The notes: generated by a model from the sequence alone, not told the origin. Shown: positions 33,586-42,742, numbered from the stretch's first letter. The stretch: 64,000 bases of DNA from Phyllobacterium lublinensis (GCF_020164435.1 NZ_JAIUDQ010000005.1:1-64000), one strand, 5' to 3'. Numbers and translations: made by a program.

Positions 33586-36500
33586 TTGATTAACAGAAAC
33601 GTTCTGATACTGGGTGCGTTTGGTTGCGCCGTGCTTACCGGTTGCAGTGATGACACATCCGACCAATCGCAAACTCAATCCCAACCTGTAATCCAGGCTC
33701 AACCGCTGCTTCCAGCGCAGGACGGAAGTACCAAGGAGGACGAGGGTCGCGGGACCGCCGATGCGGATACATTGGTGGCAACAACGCCTCCATGCGTTTC
33801 GAGCATGCCGGTCGAAGGCTGGGTATCCGAAGCCGGCCTGCACTATCAGGTGAGTGCCGTCGACAATCAGATCGTCCGCATCAGAATCGGCCAGGCGGCC
33901 TTGCCGGAGGACGCTTCCTGGGCCGTACCTGGCAATGCGAGGAAACCTCTTGCATGTACTGCACAGGTTGGCAACGCGAAGTCGCTCAAGTCGCTGAAGA
34001 CAGCGGCGCTGACCGTCACCGCAGGCCGCGATCACAAACTGTCTGTAACCGACAGCAGCGGAAAGGCGCTTTGGCGGGATGGGCAACAGCCCATGTTCGA
34101 CGGTAACGGCGGCTTCAGCTTCTCCGGGGTTATTCCCTTCGGAAGCCATTTCTACGGTCTCGGCGACAAGCCGGACTCCATCGATAAATCCGGCAAGTCC
34201 TATACTTTCTGGAACAGCGACACGTGGGCGTTCGGATCCCGGACGGACCCGACTTACCGTACGTTGCCATTTTACATCCGGTACACCGGTAGAACCTATA
34301 CCGGCTATTTTCTCGACAACACGTGGCGGTCAACCTTTGATTTCGGCAAATCCGAGAACGGCACACTCCGCATGACTGCTGCTGGTGGTGGAATCGACTA
34401 CTACGTCATTGCCGGTTCGAGCCCGAAGGAAGTCCTCGCAAACTACGCGAAACTGACCGGCACTGCGCCGCTACCGGCGTTGTGGTCGTTGGGTTGGCAG
34501 CAAAGCCGCTATGGCGGCGAAGGCTCCTATGACACCGCGGAAAGGGTGGAAAACATCGCGAAGGGTTATCGGGACCGCAATATCCCGGCCGACGCGCTAT
34601 GGCTGGATATACAGTTCCAGAAAAACAACTATCCGTTCACCGTCTCGGATGCGTTCGAGCCCTTCGACACCTTCGTGAAGAAGCTATCCGATCTGAACTT
34701 CAAGACCATTCCAATCGTCGATCTGCACATCGCGGCGGATGCATCCGGCAACTACACGCCCTATACGGATGGTCATGCGAAAGACTATTTCGTGCATGAC
34801 AGGAATGATGAGGAATACATGGGCAAGGTCTGGCCGGTCAATGTTGACAGCGTGTTTCCTGATTTCACGCGTCAGCCCGTACGCGAGTGGTGGGGAAACC
34901 TGCTCTATGATTTCTATATCAAAGATGGAGTTGCAGGCATCTGGAACGACATGAACGAGCCATCGGTTTTTGGACCTGGTACGATGCCCGACAACAATAT
35001 TCACAGGATCGAGGGAGACGGATTCAAACCGAGAAATGCCACACACGCCGAGGTACACAACGTTTTCGGTATGCAGAACCATCGCGCGACGTTCGACGGT
35101 ATGCTGAAACTGAAGCCGGACCAGCGTCCCTTCGTGATGACGCGGGCCAGCTATGCCGGCGGCCAGCGTTATGGGGTGACCTGGACAGGCGACAATGTTT
35201 CGTCCTGGGAACATCTGCGCGTCGCCACCAATCAGATCAACGGTCTGGGACTGGCGGGCTTCCATGCCGCCGCTGATATCGGCGGCTTCGCGGCCGGTAA
35301 TCTGACGCCGTCGCTGCTGACACGCTGGATCGAAATCGGTTCATTCTATCCGATCAGTCGCGACCATACTGCCAACGACAGGCCGGCTCAGGAGCCATGG
35401 GAATACGATAGTGCCGGAACACATCTCGGTTACCGGAACAAGTACATCCGCAATCGCTATGCGCTCATGCCATATCTATACACGCTGGCCGAGGAAACCT
35501 CTCGTACCGGCACGCCGATGATGCGGCGAATGTTCCTGGAGTTCCCCGATGCCAAAGCTCCGGGAAGCTTCACGCCTATCGATACTGCGGCAGAAAATCA
35601 GTTCTTGGTCGGGCCGAGTTTGCTTGTTGCACCGTCGCCATTCGAGCAAAGCATTCCATATGCAAACGCCATTTTTGGAAGAGTTACCGAAGCGGAAACC
35701 GTAGAGGGCGCGTCGCGGGCAAACAATCACGCCAATGCCATTGGTGGATATTTTGCCGATAACCTGAGGGATCAGGGCTCGCAGATCGGGTTCACGCTGA
35801 CAGGCGTGCCGAATGCCGTGGGATCCTATGACCTGGTGGTGAGATACGCCAACGGGCATAGCGAGGCCAAAACGATGAGCGTATTGGTTGATGGGAAAAC
35901 CGTACAACGGATCTCCTTTCCACGAACGCAGAACTGGGATACATGGCGTACTGCTTACGTCACACTGAATTTGACTGGTGGAGATCACAAGATGGCACTC
36001 GCTTATAATGCGGGTGACAGCGGCAATATCAACATTGACAGTTTCGCCGTGCGAAACTTTGAAGAAGATCGGACGATTTTGACGACGGTGGTGGGCGAAG
36101 ATGCCCACACCAATGCGCTCGGATGGGAGGCCGGCGCCATAGCCGAACCCTACGATGTCATGCTTCCGCCGGGAGACTGGTACGATTATTGGACGGGTAA
36201 AATCTTGCCGGTTCCTTCGATGGGGAACGATTCGTCGTGGCGCTATCGCGTGAGTAGCCCGACCATCGATGTGCTTCCAGTGTTTGTTCGTGGCGGATCG
36301 ATCATCCCGCGATTGCCGAATGATCTGATCAACAGCGTGCAAAGCACGGTCGACGTTGCCAAGGCGGATAAGTTGCAGTTGAACGTTTACCCCGGTGAGC
36401 AGTGCAGCGGCTCTGTCTATACTGATGACGGCAACAGCTTTGCCTACACAAAAGGTAACTATTATCGGCGCAGCTTCAGCTGCACGGTGTCCGACGACCA

Positions 36501-36642
36501 GGTCACGGTAAAGTTTGGAGCGGTTGAAGGCAGCTACAAGCCATCGTGGCAAAAGGTCATCGTGAGCGTACCGGGGTCGGGCGCCAGCCAGACAGTAGAC
36601 GAGAGCGCAATGATCGAACCTGTGGTGCTCAGTCTCCAGTAG
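33586..36642 (+). CDS. GH31 alpha-glycosidase lipoprotein with an inserted carbohydrate-binding-like domain
   Basis: The 1018-residue protein begins with a lipoprotein signal (lipobox LTGC, Cys20) and a Gln/Ser-rich linker to about residue 60. A GH31 N-terminal beta-domain (75-290) precedes the catalytic barrel (about 295-650). The nucleophile is Asp455 in WNDMNEPSVF and the acid/base Asp536 in WTGDNVSSW. Between GPSLLVAPSPFE (about 677-687) and AEPYDVMLPPGDWYDYWTG (853-871), normally near-contiguous in GH31 enzymes, sits an insert of roughly 130 residues (698-826: EAETVEG, then YDLVVRYANG, DSFAV). It resembles CBM6/CBM35 beta-sandwich modules. TTG start with GCGGAGG five bases upstream. It hydrolyses alpha-linked glucosides or xylosides, probably while anchored in the membrane facing the periplasm. 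The neighbours give no clue to the sugar. Confidence 0.88.
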   Translation: MINRNVLILGAFGCAVLTGCSDDTSDQSQTQSQPVIQAQPLLPAQDGSTKEDEGRGTADADTLVATTPPCVSSMPVEGWVSEAGLHYQVSAVDNQIVRIRIGQAALPEDASWAVPGNARKPLACTAQVGNAKSLKSLKTAALTVTAGRDHKLSVTDSSGKALWRDGQQPMFDGNGGFSFSGVIPFGSHFYGLGDKPDSIDKSGKSYTFWNSDTWAFGSRTDPTYRTLPFYIRYTGRTYTGYFLDNTWRSTFDFGKSENGTLRMTAAGGGIDYYVIAGSSPKEVLANYAKLTGTAPLPALWSLGWQQSRYGGEGSYDTAERVENIAKGYRDRNIPADALWLDIQFQKNNYPFTVSDAFEPFDTFVKKLSDLNFKTIPIVDLHIAADASGNYTPYTDGHAKDYFVHDRNDEEYMGKVWPVNVDSVFPDFTRQPVREWWGNLLYDFYIKDGVAGIWNDMNEPSVFGPGTMPDNNIHRIEGDGFKPRNATHAEVHNVFGMQNHRATFDGMLKLKPDQRPFVMTRASYAGGQRYGVTWTGDNVSSWEHLRVATNQINGLGLAGFHAAADIGGFAAGNLTPSLLTRWIEIGSFYPISRDHTANDRPAQEPWEYDSAGTHLGYRNKYIRNRYALMPYLYTLAEETSRTGTPMMRRMFLEFPDAKAPGSFTPIDTAAENQFLVGPSLLVAPSPFEQSIPYANAIFGRVTEAETVEGASRANNHANAIGGYFADNLRDQGSQIGFTLTGVPNAVGSYDLVVRYANGHSEAKTMSVLVDGKTVQRISFPRTQNWDTWRTAYVTLNLTGGDHKMALAYNAGDSGNINIDSFAVRNFEEDRTILTTVVGEDAHTNALGWEAGAIAEPYDVMLPPGDWYDYWTGKILPVPSMGNDSSWRYRVSSPTIDVLPVFVRGGSIIPRLPNDLINSVQSTVDVAKADKLQLNVYPGEQCSGSVYTDDGNSFAYTKGNYYRRSFSCTVSDDQVTVKFGAVEGSYKPSWQKVIVSVPGSGASQTVDESAMIEPVVLSLQ

Positions 36643-36659
36643 TCCAGATCAGTGTATCG

Positions 36660-36689
36660 TCTGCGGGTCGGCCGGTCCCGACCCGCAGA
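36660..36689. terminator. Bidirectional terminator-like hairpin after the GH31 gene
   Basis: TCTGCGGGTCGG (36660-36671) pairs perfectly with CCGACCCGCAGA (36678-36689), leaving a 6-base loop. It lies in the 49-base gap between the convergent GH31 and alpha/beta-hydrolase genes. The stem is strong and GC-rich but there is no T-run on either side. Confidence 0.6.
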
Positions 36690-36691
36690 TG

Positions 36692-37642
36692 CTAAAGCTG
36701 GCCTGGCCAGCGCTTCTGTCCAAGCAGGTGTACGGCGGTGACGATCCGACGGAAGCTGGCACGGGCTCGCTCGACGCTATGGCGTGCACGCAGGTAGCCA
36801 TGCACCAGGCCGGGCTCGCTGTTCCAGATCGCTTTGCCGCCTGCCGCCAGGATTTTGTCGCAATAGTGCCGGCCGTCATCGGATACCGGATCGCACTCGG
36901 CAGAGATCGCGATCGTATCGGGAAGGCCGCTGAAGTCGGTATCGTTAAGAGGTGCGAAGCGCGGGTCCGTAGACCAGTTGAAGCCGCCACCACGCAGTTC
37001 GACATAGTAGCGTGTGTCGCGCGTACTCAGCATCGGGGCATCGGCATGGGTGATGTAGGAACCCTGCTCGGTCGAGCCGCCCAACGCCGGATAGACAAGC
37101 ACCTGGCCGATCGGCGCGCGATCGTGGCGGCGCACATGATGCGAAACGGCAGCCGCCAAATTGGCGCCCGCGCTGTCGCCGCAAAGCACGATGGGCTGTT
37201 CGTGGCTTGAGGCAACATGTTCGAAGGCCGCAAGACAATCCCTGAAAGCCGAGGGATGCAAGTGTTCGGGTGCAAGCCTGTAGTCGGTCGAGATCACGCG
37301 GTAGCCTGTGCCGTCGCACAATTCGGCGCAAACATCGTCGTGGCTCTCAAGTCCGCCAACGACGAATCCTCCGCCATGGAAATAGAGGCAGATAGCATCG
37401 GGATCGACACCATGTTTTTGGTAGACCCGGATGGGGATCTTGTGATTGCCGCTGTTGATGAACTCGTCGGCCGACGATACCTCCTTGGGGTAGCCGGCGA
37501 AGAATGCCTGGCACATTGTATTGTAGATCTCCCGCTGCCGTGCGACCGAGAGATCAACGGCATCGGGTTGATAGAAACTGTTGGTGCGTTCGATGAACGC
37601 CCATGTCTCGTCGTCGATCAGAACCGAATAGTCGGTCGTCAT
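36692..37642 (-). CDS. Alpha/beta hydrolase of the hormone-sensitive lipase family
   Basis: The 316-residue esterase has the HSL oxyanion motif HGGGF (89-93) and the nucleophile Ser157 in GDSAGAN. The acid is in AECDPVSDDG and the catalytic histidine in LVHGYLR. No signal peptide is visible. The ATG at 37642 overlaps the stop of the CaiD-like hydratase gene (ATGA) and has GGAAGGGAAG upstream, so it is translated with the carnitine operon. As I recall, Pseudomonas aeruginosa has a lipolytic enzyme next to its carnitine genes and a separate short-chain acylcarnitine hydrolase. Release of carnitine from O-acylcarnitines is therefore a plausible role here, by context only. Confidence 0.82.
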   Translation of the reverse strand: MTTDYSVLIDDETWAFIERTNSFYQPDAVDLSVARQREIYNTMCQAFFAGYPKEVSSADEFINSGNHKIPIRVYQKHGVDPDAICLYFHGGGFVVGGLESHDDVCAELCDGTGYRVISTDYRLAPEHLHPSAFRDCLAAFEHVASSHEQPIVLCGDSAGANLAAAVSHHVRRHDRAPIGQVLVYPALGGSTEQGSYITHADAPMLSTRDTRYYVELRGGGFNWSTDPRFAPLNDTDFSGLPDTIAISAECDPVSDDGRHYCDKILAAGGKAIWNSEPGLVHGYLRARHSVERARASFRRIVTAVHLLGQKRWPGQL

Positions 37643-38421
37643 CTTCCCTTCCATACGGGGTCGCGCTTCTCGGCAAAGGCCTTGAAGCCTTCCTGTCCGT
37701 CCTCGGACGCGTAAAGCGTATCAACAGTACGGAATTTGCGCTTGGTAATCCAGTTCATGGCGTCCTGGAAATTCATGCTCTCGGCCTCGCGTGCGACTTC
37801 CTTGATGGCAGCAAAGACCAGCGGCGGTCCGCTCTCAAGCATCCGCGCAATCTCCCAGACCCGTTCCATGAGCTTGTCTTTTGGCAAGACCTCATTGACA
37901 AGGCCCCAGCGGTGCGCCTCGGTGACATCCATCCAGCGTCCGGTGAGCAGCAGATCCATCGCGACGTGATAGGGAATGCGCTTAGGCAACTTTACTGTCG
38001 CGGCATCGGCCAGCGTTCCAGCGCGGATTTCCGGCAGGGCGAAGCTTGAATGATCGGAGGCGTAAATCAGATCGCAGGAGAGGGCCAGTTCGAAGCCGCC
38101 ACCTACAGCCATACCGTTCACGGCAGCTATGACCGGCTTATTGAGGTCGAGCAGTTCCTGCAGGCCGCCGAACCCGCCGACCCCATAATCACCATCGACG
38201 GCGTCGCCGCCGGCAGCTGCCTTCAGGTCCCAGCCGGCGCAGAAGAACTTGTCGCCTTCGGTTTGTACGATGGCGACACGCAATTCCGGATCGTCGCGGA
38301 ACTTCTTGAAGGTCTCGCCCATGAGCCTGCTTGTCATCAGATCGATGGCATTGGCTTTCGGCCGGTCCAGCGTGACTTCGAGAATGCCACCTTCACGCCT
38401 TGTGCGTACCACATCGCTCAT
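37639..38421 (-). CDS. caiD: Carnitinyl-CoA dehydratase / crotonobetainyl-CoA hydratase, CaiD-like
   Basis: The 260-residue crotonase-fold enzyme interconverts crotonobetainyl-CoA and L-carnitinyl-CoA if it acts like Escherichia coli CaiD. Several segments match my memory of CaiD closely: LDRPKANAID (about 18-27), FRDDPELRVAI, KFFCAGWDLKAAA (the oxyanion-hole Ala-Gly-Trp-Asp), NKPVIAAVNG and the C-terminal FAEKRDPVWKGR. Start ATG 38421; it overlaps the acyl-CoA synthetase gene by four bases and the hydrolase gene by four. The gene lies in a cluster with carnitine dehydrogenase, which strengthens the call. A general enoyl-CoA hydratase is the alternative. Confidence 0.85.
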   Translation of the reverse strand: MSDVVRTRREGGILEVTLDRPKANAIDLMTSRLMGETFKKFRDDPELRVAIVQTEGDKFFCAGWDLKAAAGGDAVDGDYGVGGFGGLQELLDLNKPVIAAVNGMAVGGGFELALSCDLIYASDHSSFALPEIRAGTLADAATVKLPKRIPYHVAMDLLLTGRWMDVTEAHRWGLVNEVLPKDKLMERVWEIARMLESGPPLVFAAIKEVAREAESMNFQDAMNWITKRKFRTVDTLYASEDGQEGFKAFAEKRDPVWKGR

Positions 38422-40493
38422 TTCAGCTCTCCCTTAGTGACCAGCAGTGCATCGGCGATCCAAGCGCCTTTATCCTCGCCGCAAACGAGCAGCGGGTTGA
38501 TATCAAGTTCGACGATTCCACCGGAATTGTTCACGGCAAATGCCGCGATACCCATGATTGCATCGAGAGCGGCGTCAAGATCCGCCTTCGGCTTGCCGCG
38601 ATAGCCATCGAGCAGCGGGAACATGCGTAACGAGCGCAACGCCGTCTCGATGTCATTTCGGCTCGATGGCAGGAGCACCGTTGCCGTGTCTTGTAGCAGT
38701 TCCACGAGAACGCCGCCGGTGCCGAGAGTCATCACTGGACCGAACTGCGGGTCGTCGACAATGCCGACGATCAATTCGGCAACACCACCGGTCACCATGC
38801 GCTCGACATAAAGACCGGTGCCGAGGCCAGAGAGATCATCCGCAGCGGTTCTGACCTCAACGGCATCCTTCAGATTGAGGCGCACCGCATTGTGTTCGGA
38901 TTTGTGGGCAATTCCAAGTGCCTTGAGTGCCACGGGATAACCAAGCCGCTCGGCGGCCGCGACAGCGTCGGCGGTTGTCGCACACCGGTAGCCATCCGGC
39001 ACCGGCAATTCCGCATGTCTCAAGATTTCCTTGGCCGATGCCTCGTCCGGCGTGGTCAGGTCGCGTGCGGATGCTGCTTTCGGCACGGCGACAGCGGGAG
39101 CCGCGGGTTTTTTCCAGGCCTCGCCAATAAAGGCAGCGGCTTCCGCCGCATCGAAGGCTTCGGTAATTCCACAGAGAGGCGCAATGCCTTGTGCCATCAG
39201 ACCGGCCATATATCGTTCGGGAATGTTCTCGGGGAGGGAAGCGACGATGGCGCCCTTCGCATGGTTGGTCTTCAGCGCGCTGGCAAAGCCGCGCACGGTG
39301 GACCACCAGTCGACGTCGGAGCAGCGATCGTTGCGGGGAAAGTCGAGAACCAGGCAGCTGAGGGAAAATCCACCGGAGACCATGGCGGTAAAAGTGTCCG
39401 TCAGCGCCGGTTCATTGTTCCAGATGAAGGTGTGGTAATCGAGCGGATTGGCGACCGCAACGAGCGGACCGAGCGTTGTTTTCACATGGGCGCGGTGTTC
39501 GGGCGTCAGAGCGGGGAAATGAACGCTACGTCCCTCGGCACTGTCAGCCATCACCGATGCCTCGCCGCCCGAACAGCTCATGGAGCACAGCGTGGTGCCA
39601 TCGAGTGGTCCGTGCACGTGCAGTAGTTTCAGCGTTTCCAGGAACGATGCGATCGAGTTGACGCGCGCAATTCCGAGCCGCTTGAGGAAGGCTTCGGAGG
39701 CTGCGTCTGAGCCCGCCATCGAAGCTGTGTGCGACACTGTTGCGGCTCTGGCCTGGGCGGAGCGGCCGACCTTCATCGCAACGATCGGCTTGTCAAGTTC
39801 GCGGGCTCGTTTGGCCAGCGCCTCGAACTTTGCGGCCGACTGGAACGCTTCGATATGGAGCCCCAGCGCAGTAACCCGGTCGTCCTCGAGCAGCGCGATG
39901 GCCATGTCCGGAAGGCCGGTCTGCGCCTGGTTGCCGGCTGTCATGACATGGGCGATGGGCAGGCCGCGGGTCTGCATCGTCATGTTGATGGCAATATTGG
40001 AGGACTGTGTGATGATGGCAACGCCGCGTTCGTCAGGGCCAAGCCGCCTCCCGCCATGCTGATCGGGCCAGAGCAGGGCGCCGTCGCAGTAGTTGATCAG
40101 GCCATAGCAATTCGGGCCAATGATCGGCATGTCACCGGCCGCTTCGACCAGTTCATCCTGCAGCCTTGCGCCGTCCGCATCGTCGGCCCCCGCCTCGAGG
40201 AAGCCCGAAGCATAGCAGACGGCAACGCCGGCACCGGCTTTACGCAGGTCGCGCACGATATCGAGCGTCAGAAAGCGATTGACACCGATGAAGGCTGCGT
40301 CCGGGCTGCCCGGCAGATCGGCAACGGAACGGTAGACCTTGAGGCCAAGAATTTCATCATGCTTGGGGTGCACCGGCCATATCTCACCGGCGAAACCCAT
40401 CTTCCGGGATTGCTTGATGACTTCTGTTGCCTGGAGGCCGCCGAAGACGGCAATTGATTTTGGCCGGAGCAGACGGTCGAGCTTATGCGCCAT
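38418..40493 (-). CDS. ADP-forming acyl-CoA synthetase (acetate--CoA ligase family), fused subunits
   Basis: The 691-residue protein combines, in order, a CoA-binding Rossmann domain (RPKSIAVFGG), a succinyl-CoA-ligase-like domain pair (with SCSGGEASVMAD), and a C-terminal ATP-grasp domain (DEASAKEILRHAELPVPDGY; GYPVALKALG). This is the layout of ADP-forming acyl-CoA synthetases, which use ATP, CoA and a carboxylate and regenerate ADP. I chose ATG 40493, with GGAG seven bases upstream. It lies between the acyl-CoA dehydrogenase and CaiD-like genes, so its likely substrate is gamma-butyrobetaine, crotonobetaine or carnitine. It would replace the AMP-forming CaiC or the CoA-transferase CaiB of enterobacteria. 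Substrate inferred from context. Confidence 0.85.
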   Translation of the reverse strand: MAHKLDRLLRPKSIAVFGGLQATEVIKQSRKMGFAGEIWPVHPKHDEILGLKVYRSVADLPGSPDAAFIGVNRFLTLDIVRDLRKAGAGVAVCYASGFLEAGADDADGARLQDELVEAAGDMPIIGPNCYGLINYCDGALLWPDQHGGRRLGPDERGVAIITQSSNIAINMTMQTRGLPIAHVMTAGNQAQTGLPDMAIALLEDDRVTALGLHIEAFQSAAKFEALAKRARELDKPIVAMKVGRSAQARAATVSHTASMAGSDAASEAFLKRLGIARVNSIASFLETLKLLHVHGPLDGTTLCSMSCSGGEASVMADSAEGRSVHFPALTPEHRAHVKTTLGPLVAVANPLDYHTFIWNNEPALTDTFTAMVSGGFSLSCLVLDFPRNDRCSDVDWWSTVRGFASALKTNHAKGAIVASLPENIPERYMAGLMAQGIAPLCGITEAFDAAEAAAFIGEAWKKPAAPAVAVPKAASARDLTTPDEASAKEILRHAELPVPDGYRCATTADAVAAAERLGYPVALKALGIAHKSEHNAVRLNLKDAVEVRTAADDLSGLGTGLYVERMVTGGVAELIVGIVDDPQFGPVMTLGTGGVLVELLQDTATVLLPSSRNDIETALRSLRMFPLLDGYRGKPKADLDAALDAIMGIAAFAVNNSGGIVELDINPLLVCGEDKGAWIADALLVTKGELK

Positions 40494-40504
40494 GAGATGC
40501 TCCG

Positions 40505-41668
40505 TTATGCGCCATGCGGGCGGAGCAGGGCGCGCGAAATGATGTGCCGCTGAATCTCGGACGTACCTTCCCAGATGCGCTCGACCCGGGCGTCGCGCCA
40601 TATACGCTCAAGCGGCAGATCATCCATCAGGCCCATCCCGCCATGGATCTGGATCGCCTCGTCGGCGACGAAGGCGAGCATCTCCGTCGCCTTGAGCTTG
40701 GCCATGGCCATGTCCTGGTCGGTAACGGTTCCCTGATCGAACTTCCAGCCCGCCTCAAATGTAAGGAGATCCGCGGCTTTCAACTCGGTGGCCATATCCG
40801 CCAGCTTGAACGAAACGCCCTGGAACTTGCCGATCTGCTGGCCGAACTGTTCTCGTTGAGCGGCATATTCAATCGCGTGGCCAAGCGCCCGTTCGGCACG
40901 CCCGAGGCACGTTGCCGCCACCTGAAGGCGCGTGGCGCCGAGCCAGGTATTGGCAACTTCGAAGCCCTTGTGCACTTCGCCGAGTATCTGCTCGTTCGGA
41001 AGGCGGCAATCGTCGAATTCAACGATCGCATTGGTGTAGCCGCGATGCGAGACGTTCCGATAGCCTTCGCGGATCGTCATGCCAGGGTGGCCCTTGTCGA
41101 CGAAGAAGGCTGTGATCTTCTTTTTCTTGCCGCGCGGCGTTTCTTCCTCGCCGGAGGCAACGAAAAGGATGACGAAGTCGGCCTCCAGCGCATGGCTGAT
41201 GAAGTGCTTCGTGCCGTTGATGATCCAGTCACCGCCATTTTCGACGGCGGTTGCCTTCATACCGCGCAGGTCCGAACCCGCTCCCGGTTCCGTCATGGCA
41301 AGGCAGTCGGATTTTTCGCCGCGGATGCAGGGGTAGAGGTACTTCTCCTTCTGGGCGTCCGTCCCGGCAAGGAGAATATTGGAAGGGCGTCCAACGCAGG
41401 TCCAATGCAGGGCATAATTGGCACGTCCGAGTTCCTTTTCGTACAGCAGCCAGGTCACGGTATCGAGACCGGCGCCTCCGACCTCCGCCGGCATGTTGGC
41501 GGCATAGAGCCCAGCCTCCATCGCCTTCCGCTTGAGTTCGTCCGCAAGTTCCTTGCGCAGCACGCCGGTGCGCTCGACCTCTGCTTCATGCGGATAGAGT
41601 TCGTTCTCGACAAAGGATCGCGTCGTATCGACGATCAGCCTTTGCTCCTCCGAAAGACCGAAATCCAT
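40505..41668 (-). CDS. Acyl-CoA dehydrogenase (likely gamma-butyrobetainyl-CoA dehydrogenase)
   Basis: The 387-residue flavoprotein is a standard acyl-CoA dehydrogenase, with N-terminal helical domain from MDFGLSEEQR, the substrate/FAD motif AMTEPGAGSDLRGMKATA, and the C-terminal domain with QIHGGMGLM and the likely catalytic Glu in RIWEGTSEIQR. ATG 41668 marks the conserved N-terminus; open frame continues upstream inside the carnitine dehydrogenase gene but is not coding. It is four bases downstream of the carnitine dehydrogenase gene. In this setting it probably oxidises gamma-butyrobetainyl-CoA to crotonobetainyl-CoA, the step before CaiD. A ferredoxin- or ETF-type acceptor is not encoded nearby. 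Confidence 0.85.
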   Translation of the reverse strand: MDFGLSEEQRLIVDTTRSFVENELYPHEAEVERTGVLRKELADELKRKAMEAGLYAANMPAEVGGAGLDTVTWLLYEKELGRANYALHWTCVGRPSNILLAGTDAQKEKYLYPCIRGEKSDCLAMTEPGAGSDLRGMKATAVENGGDWIINGTKHFISHALEADFVILFVASGEEETPRGKKKKITAFFVDKGHPGMTIREGYRNVSHRGYTNAIVEFDDCRLPNEQILGEVHKGFEVANTWLGATRLQVAATCLGRAERALGHAIEYAAQREQFGQQIGKFQGVSFKLADMATELKAADLLTFEAGWKFDQGTVTDQDMAMAKLKATEMLAFVADEAIQIHGGMGLMDDLPLERIWRDARVERIWEGTSEIQRHIISRALLRPHGA

Positions 41669-41672
41669 GGTC

Positions 41673-42737
41673 TCACCCCTTCTTCTTTTTGGGCTTGCTC
41701 GTTTTGGCTTTTGCGGCCGCCTTGGAAATTGGCGGCTTCTGCGCCAACTTCGTGAGGCGCTTGGTGTAGTCATTATACAGTTCGCCGGCACCCCAGCCCT
41801 TGCCCTTGTTCTGGCGGGACAGCGCTTCCATGATCGCAACCAGATTGTCGTCGCGAATGCGTTCGAGTTCGCGGATCGAAAGGCCATGGGCCTGCTCGTC
41901 CGACTGGTTGGCAATCTTGTCGACGAGTTCTTCGGTCAGTTCCGGTACATCCATGAGTTTGGTCCATGGCCAGGAAAGGCACGGTCCGAACTGGGCGATG
42001 AAGTGACGCATGCCAGCTTCGCCGCCCGCAACACGGTAGACCTGGAACATGCCCATCTGTGCCCAGCGAATGCCGAACGAATAGCGCATGATGTCATCGA
42101 GTTCTTCAACGGTAGTAATGTCGTCCTTGATCAACCAAAGCGATTCGCGCCAGACGGCCTCGAGCAGGCGGTCGCCGACAAATGCTTCGATCTCCTTGCG
42201 GATGACCACTGGCTTCATGCCAATCGAAGTATAAAGTTCACGTGCCCTTTCAACCGCATCCGGGGATGTCTGCTTGCCACCAACAATCTCTACGAGCGGC
42301 AACAGGTAGACAGGGTTATAGGGATGGCCGACGACCAGCCGTTCCGGATGCTTCATCGCTGTCTGCATGTCGGATGGCAGGATACCAGAAGTGGAAGAAC
42401 CGACGATTGCGTCGACAGCCGCATGCTTGTCGATTTCCGCCAGCACCTTGTGCTTCAGTTCCAGCCGTTCAGGCACACTTTCCTGAATGAAGTCGGCGCC
42501 AGCGACGGCTTCTTCGATCGACTTGGCAAATGTCAGCTTGCCTTCCTTCGGCAGACCATTTGGCAGCATGGCTTTGTACGCGCGGCGAGAGTTTTTCATC
42601 ACCTCGCTGACTTTGCGCTCGGCCTCCGGGTCCGGATCAAAGATGGATACGTCAATGCCGTTGAGAATGAGCCGCGCTACCCAGCCCGCACCAATAACGC
42701 CGCCACCTACAGCAGCGGCCTTGCGAATACCTGCCAT
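41673..42737 (-). CDS. L-carnitine 3-dehydrogenase (3-hydroxyacyl-CoA dehydrogenase family)
   Basis: The 354-residue enzyme oxidises L-carnitine to 3-dehydrocarnitine with NAD+. The N-terminal Rossmann motif is AAVGGGVIGAGW (8-19), and ESVPERLELKHKVLAEID and NPVYLLPLVEIVGG mark the family. The C-terminal helical domain follows (AFVGDRLLEAVWRE). Beyond residue about 330 is a Lys/Ala-rich tail ending KPKKKKG, not expected in the roughly 320-residue Pseudomonas enzyme. Some rhizobial carnitine dehydrogenases, as I recall, are fused to a thioesterase; here the thioesterase is separate at 44797. It lies five bases after the BKACE gene. 3-Hydroxybutyryl-CoA dehydrogenase is the alternative, but the flanking genes argue for carnitine. 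Confidence 0.87.
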   Translation of the reverse strand: MAGIRKAAAVGGGVIGAGWVARLILNGIDVSIFDPDPEAERKVSEVMKNSRRAYKAMLPNGLPKEGKLTFAKSIEEAVAGADFIQESVPERLELKHKVLAEIDKHAAVDAIVGSSTSGILPSDMQTAMKHPERLVVGHPYNPVYLLPLVEIVGGKQTSPDAVERARELYTSIGMKPVVIRKEIEAFVGDRLLEAVWRESLWLIKDDITTVEELDDIMRYSFGIRWAQMGMFQVYRVAGGEAGMRHFIAQFGPCLSWPWTKLMDVPELTEELVDKIANQSDEQAHGLSIRELERIRDDNLVAIMEALSRQNKGKGWGAGELYNDYTKRLTKLAQKPPISKAAAKAKTSKPKKKKG

Positions 42738-42742
42738 GATAC

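Noticed and set aside
35476..36552. Minus-strand open frame opposite the GH31 gene
   Set aside because: It overlaps the GH31 C-terminal domains and shows no homologous motifs; no promoter or ribosome site seen.
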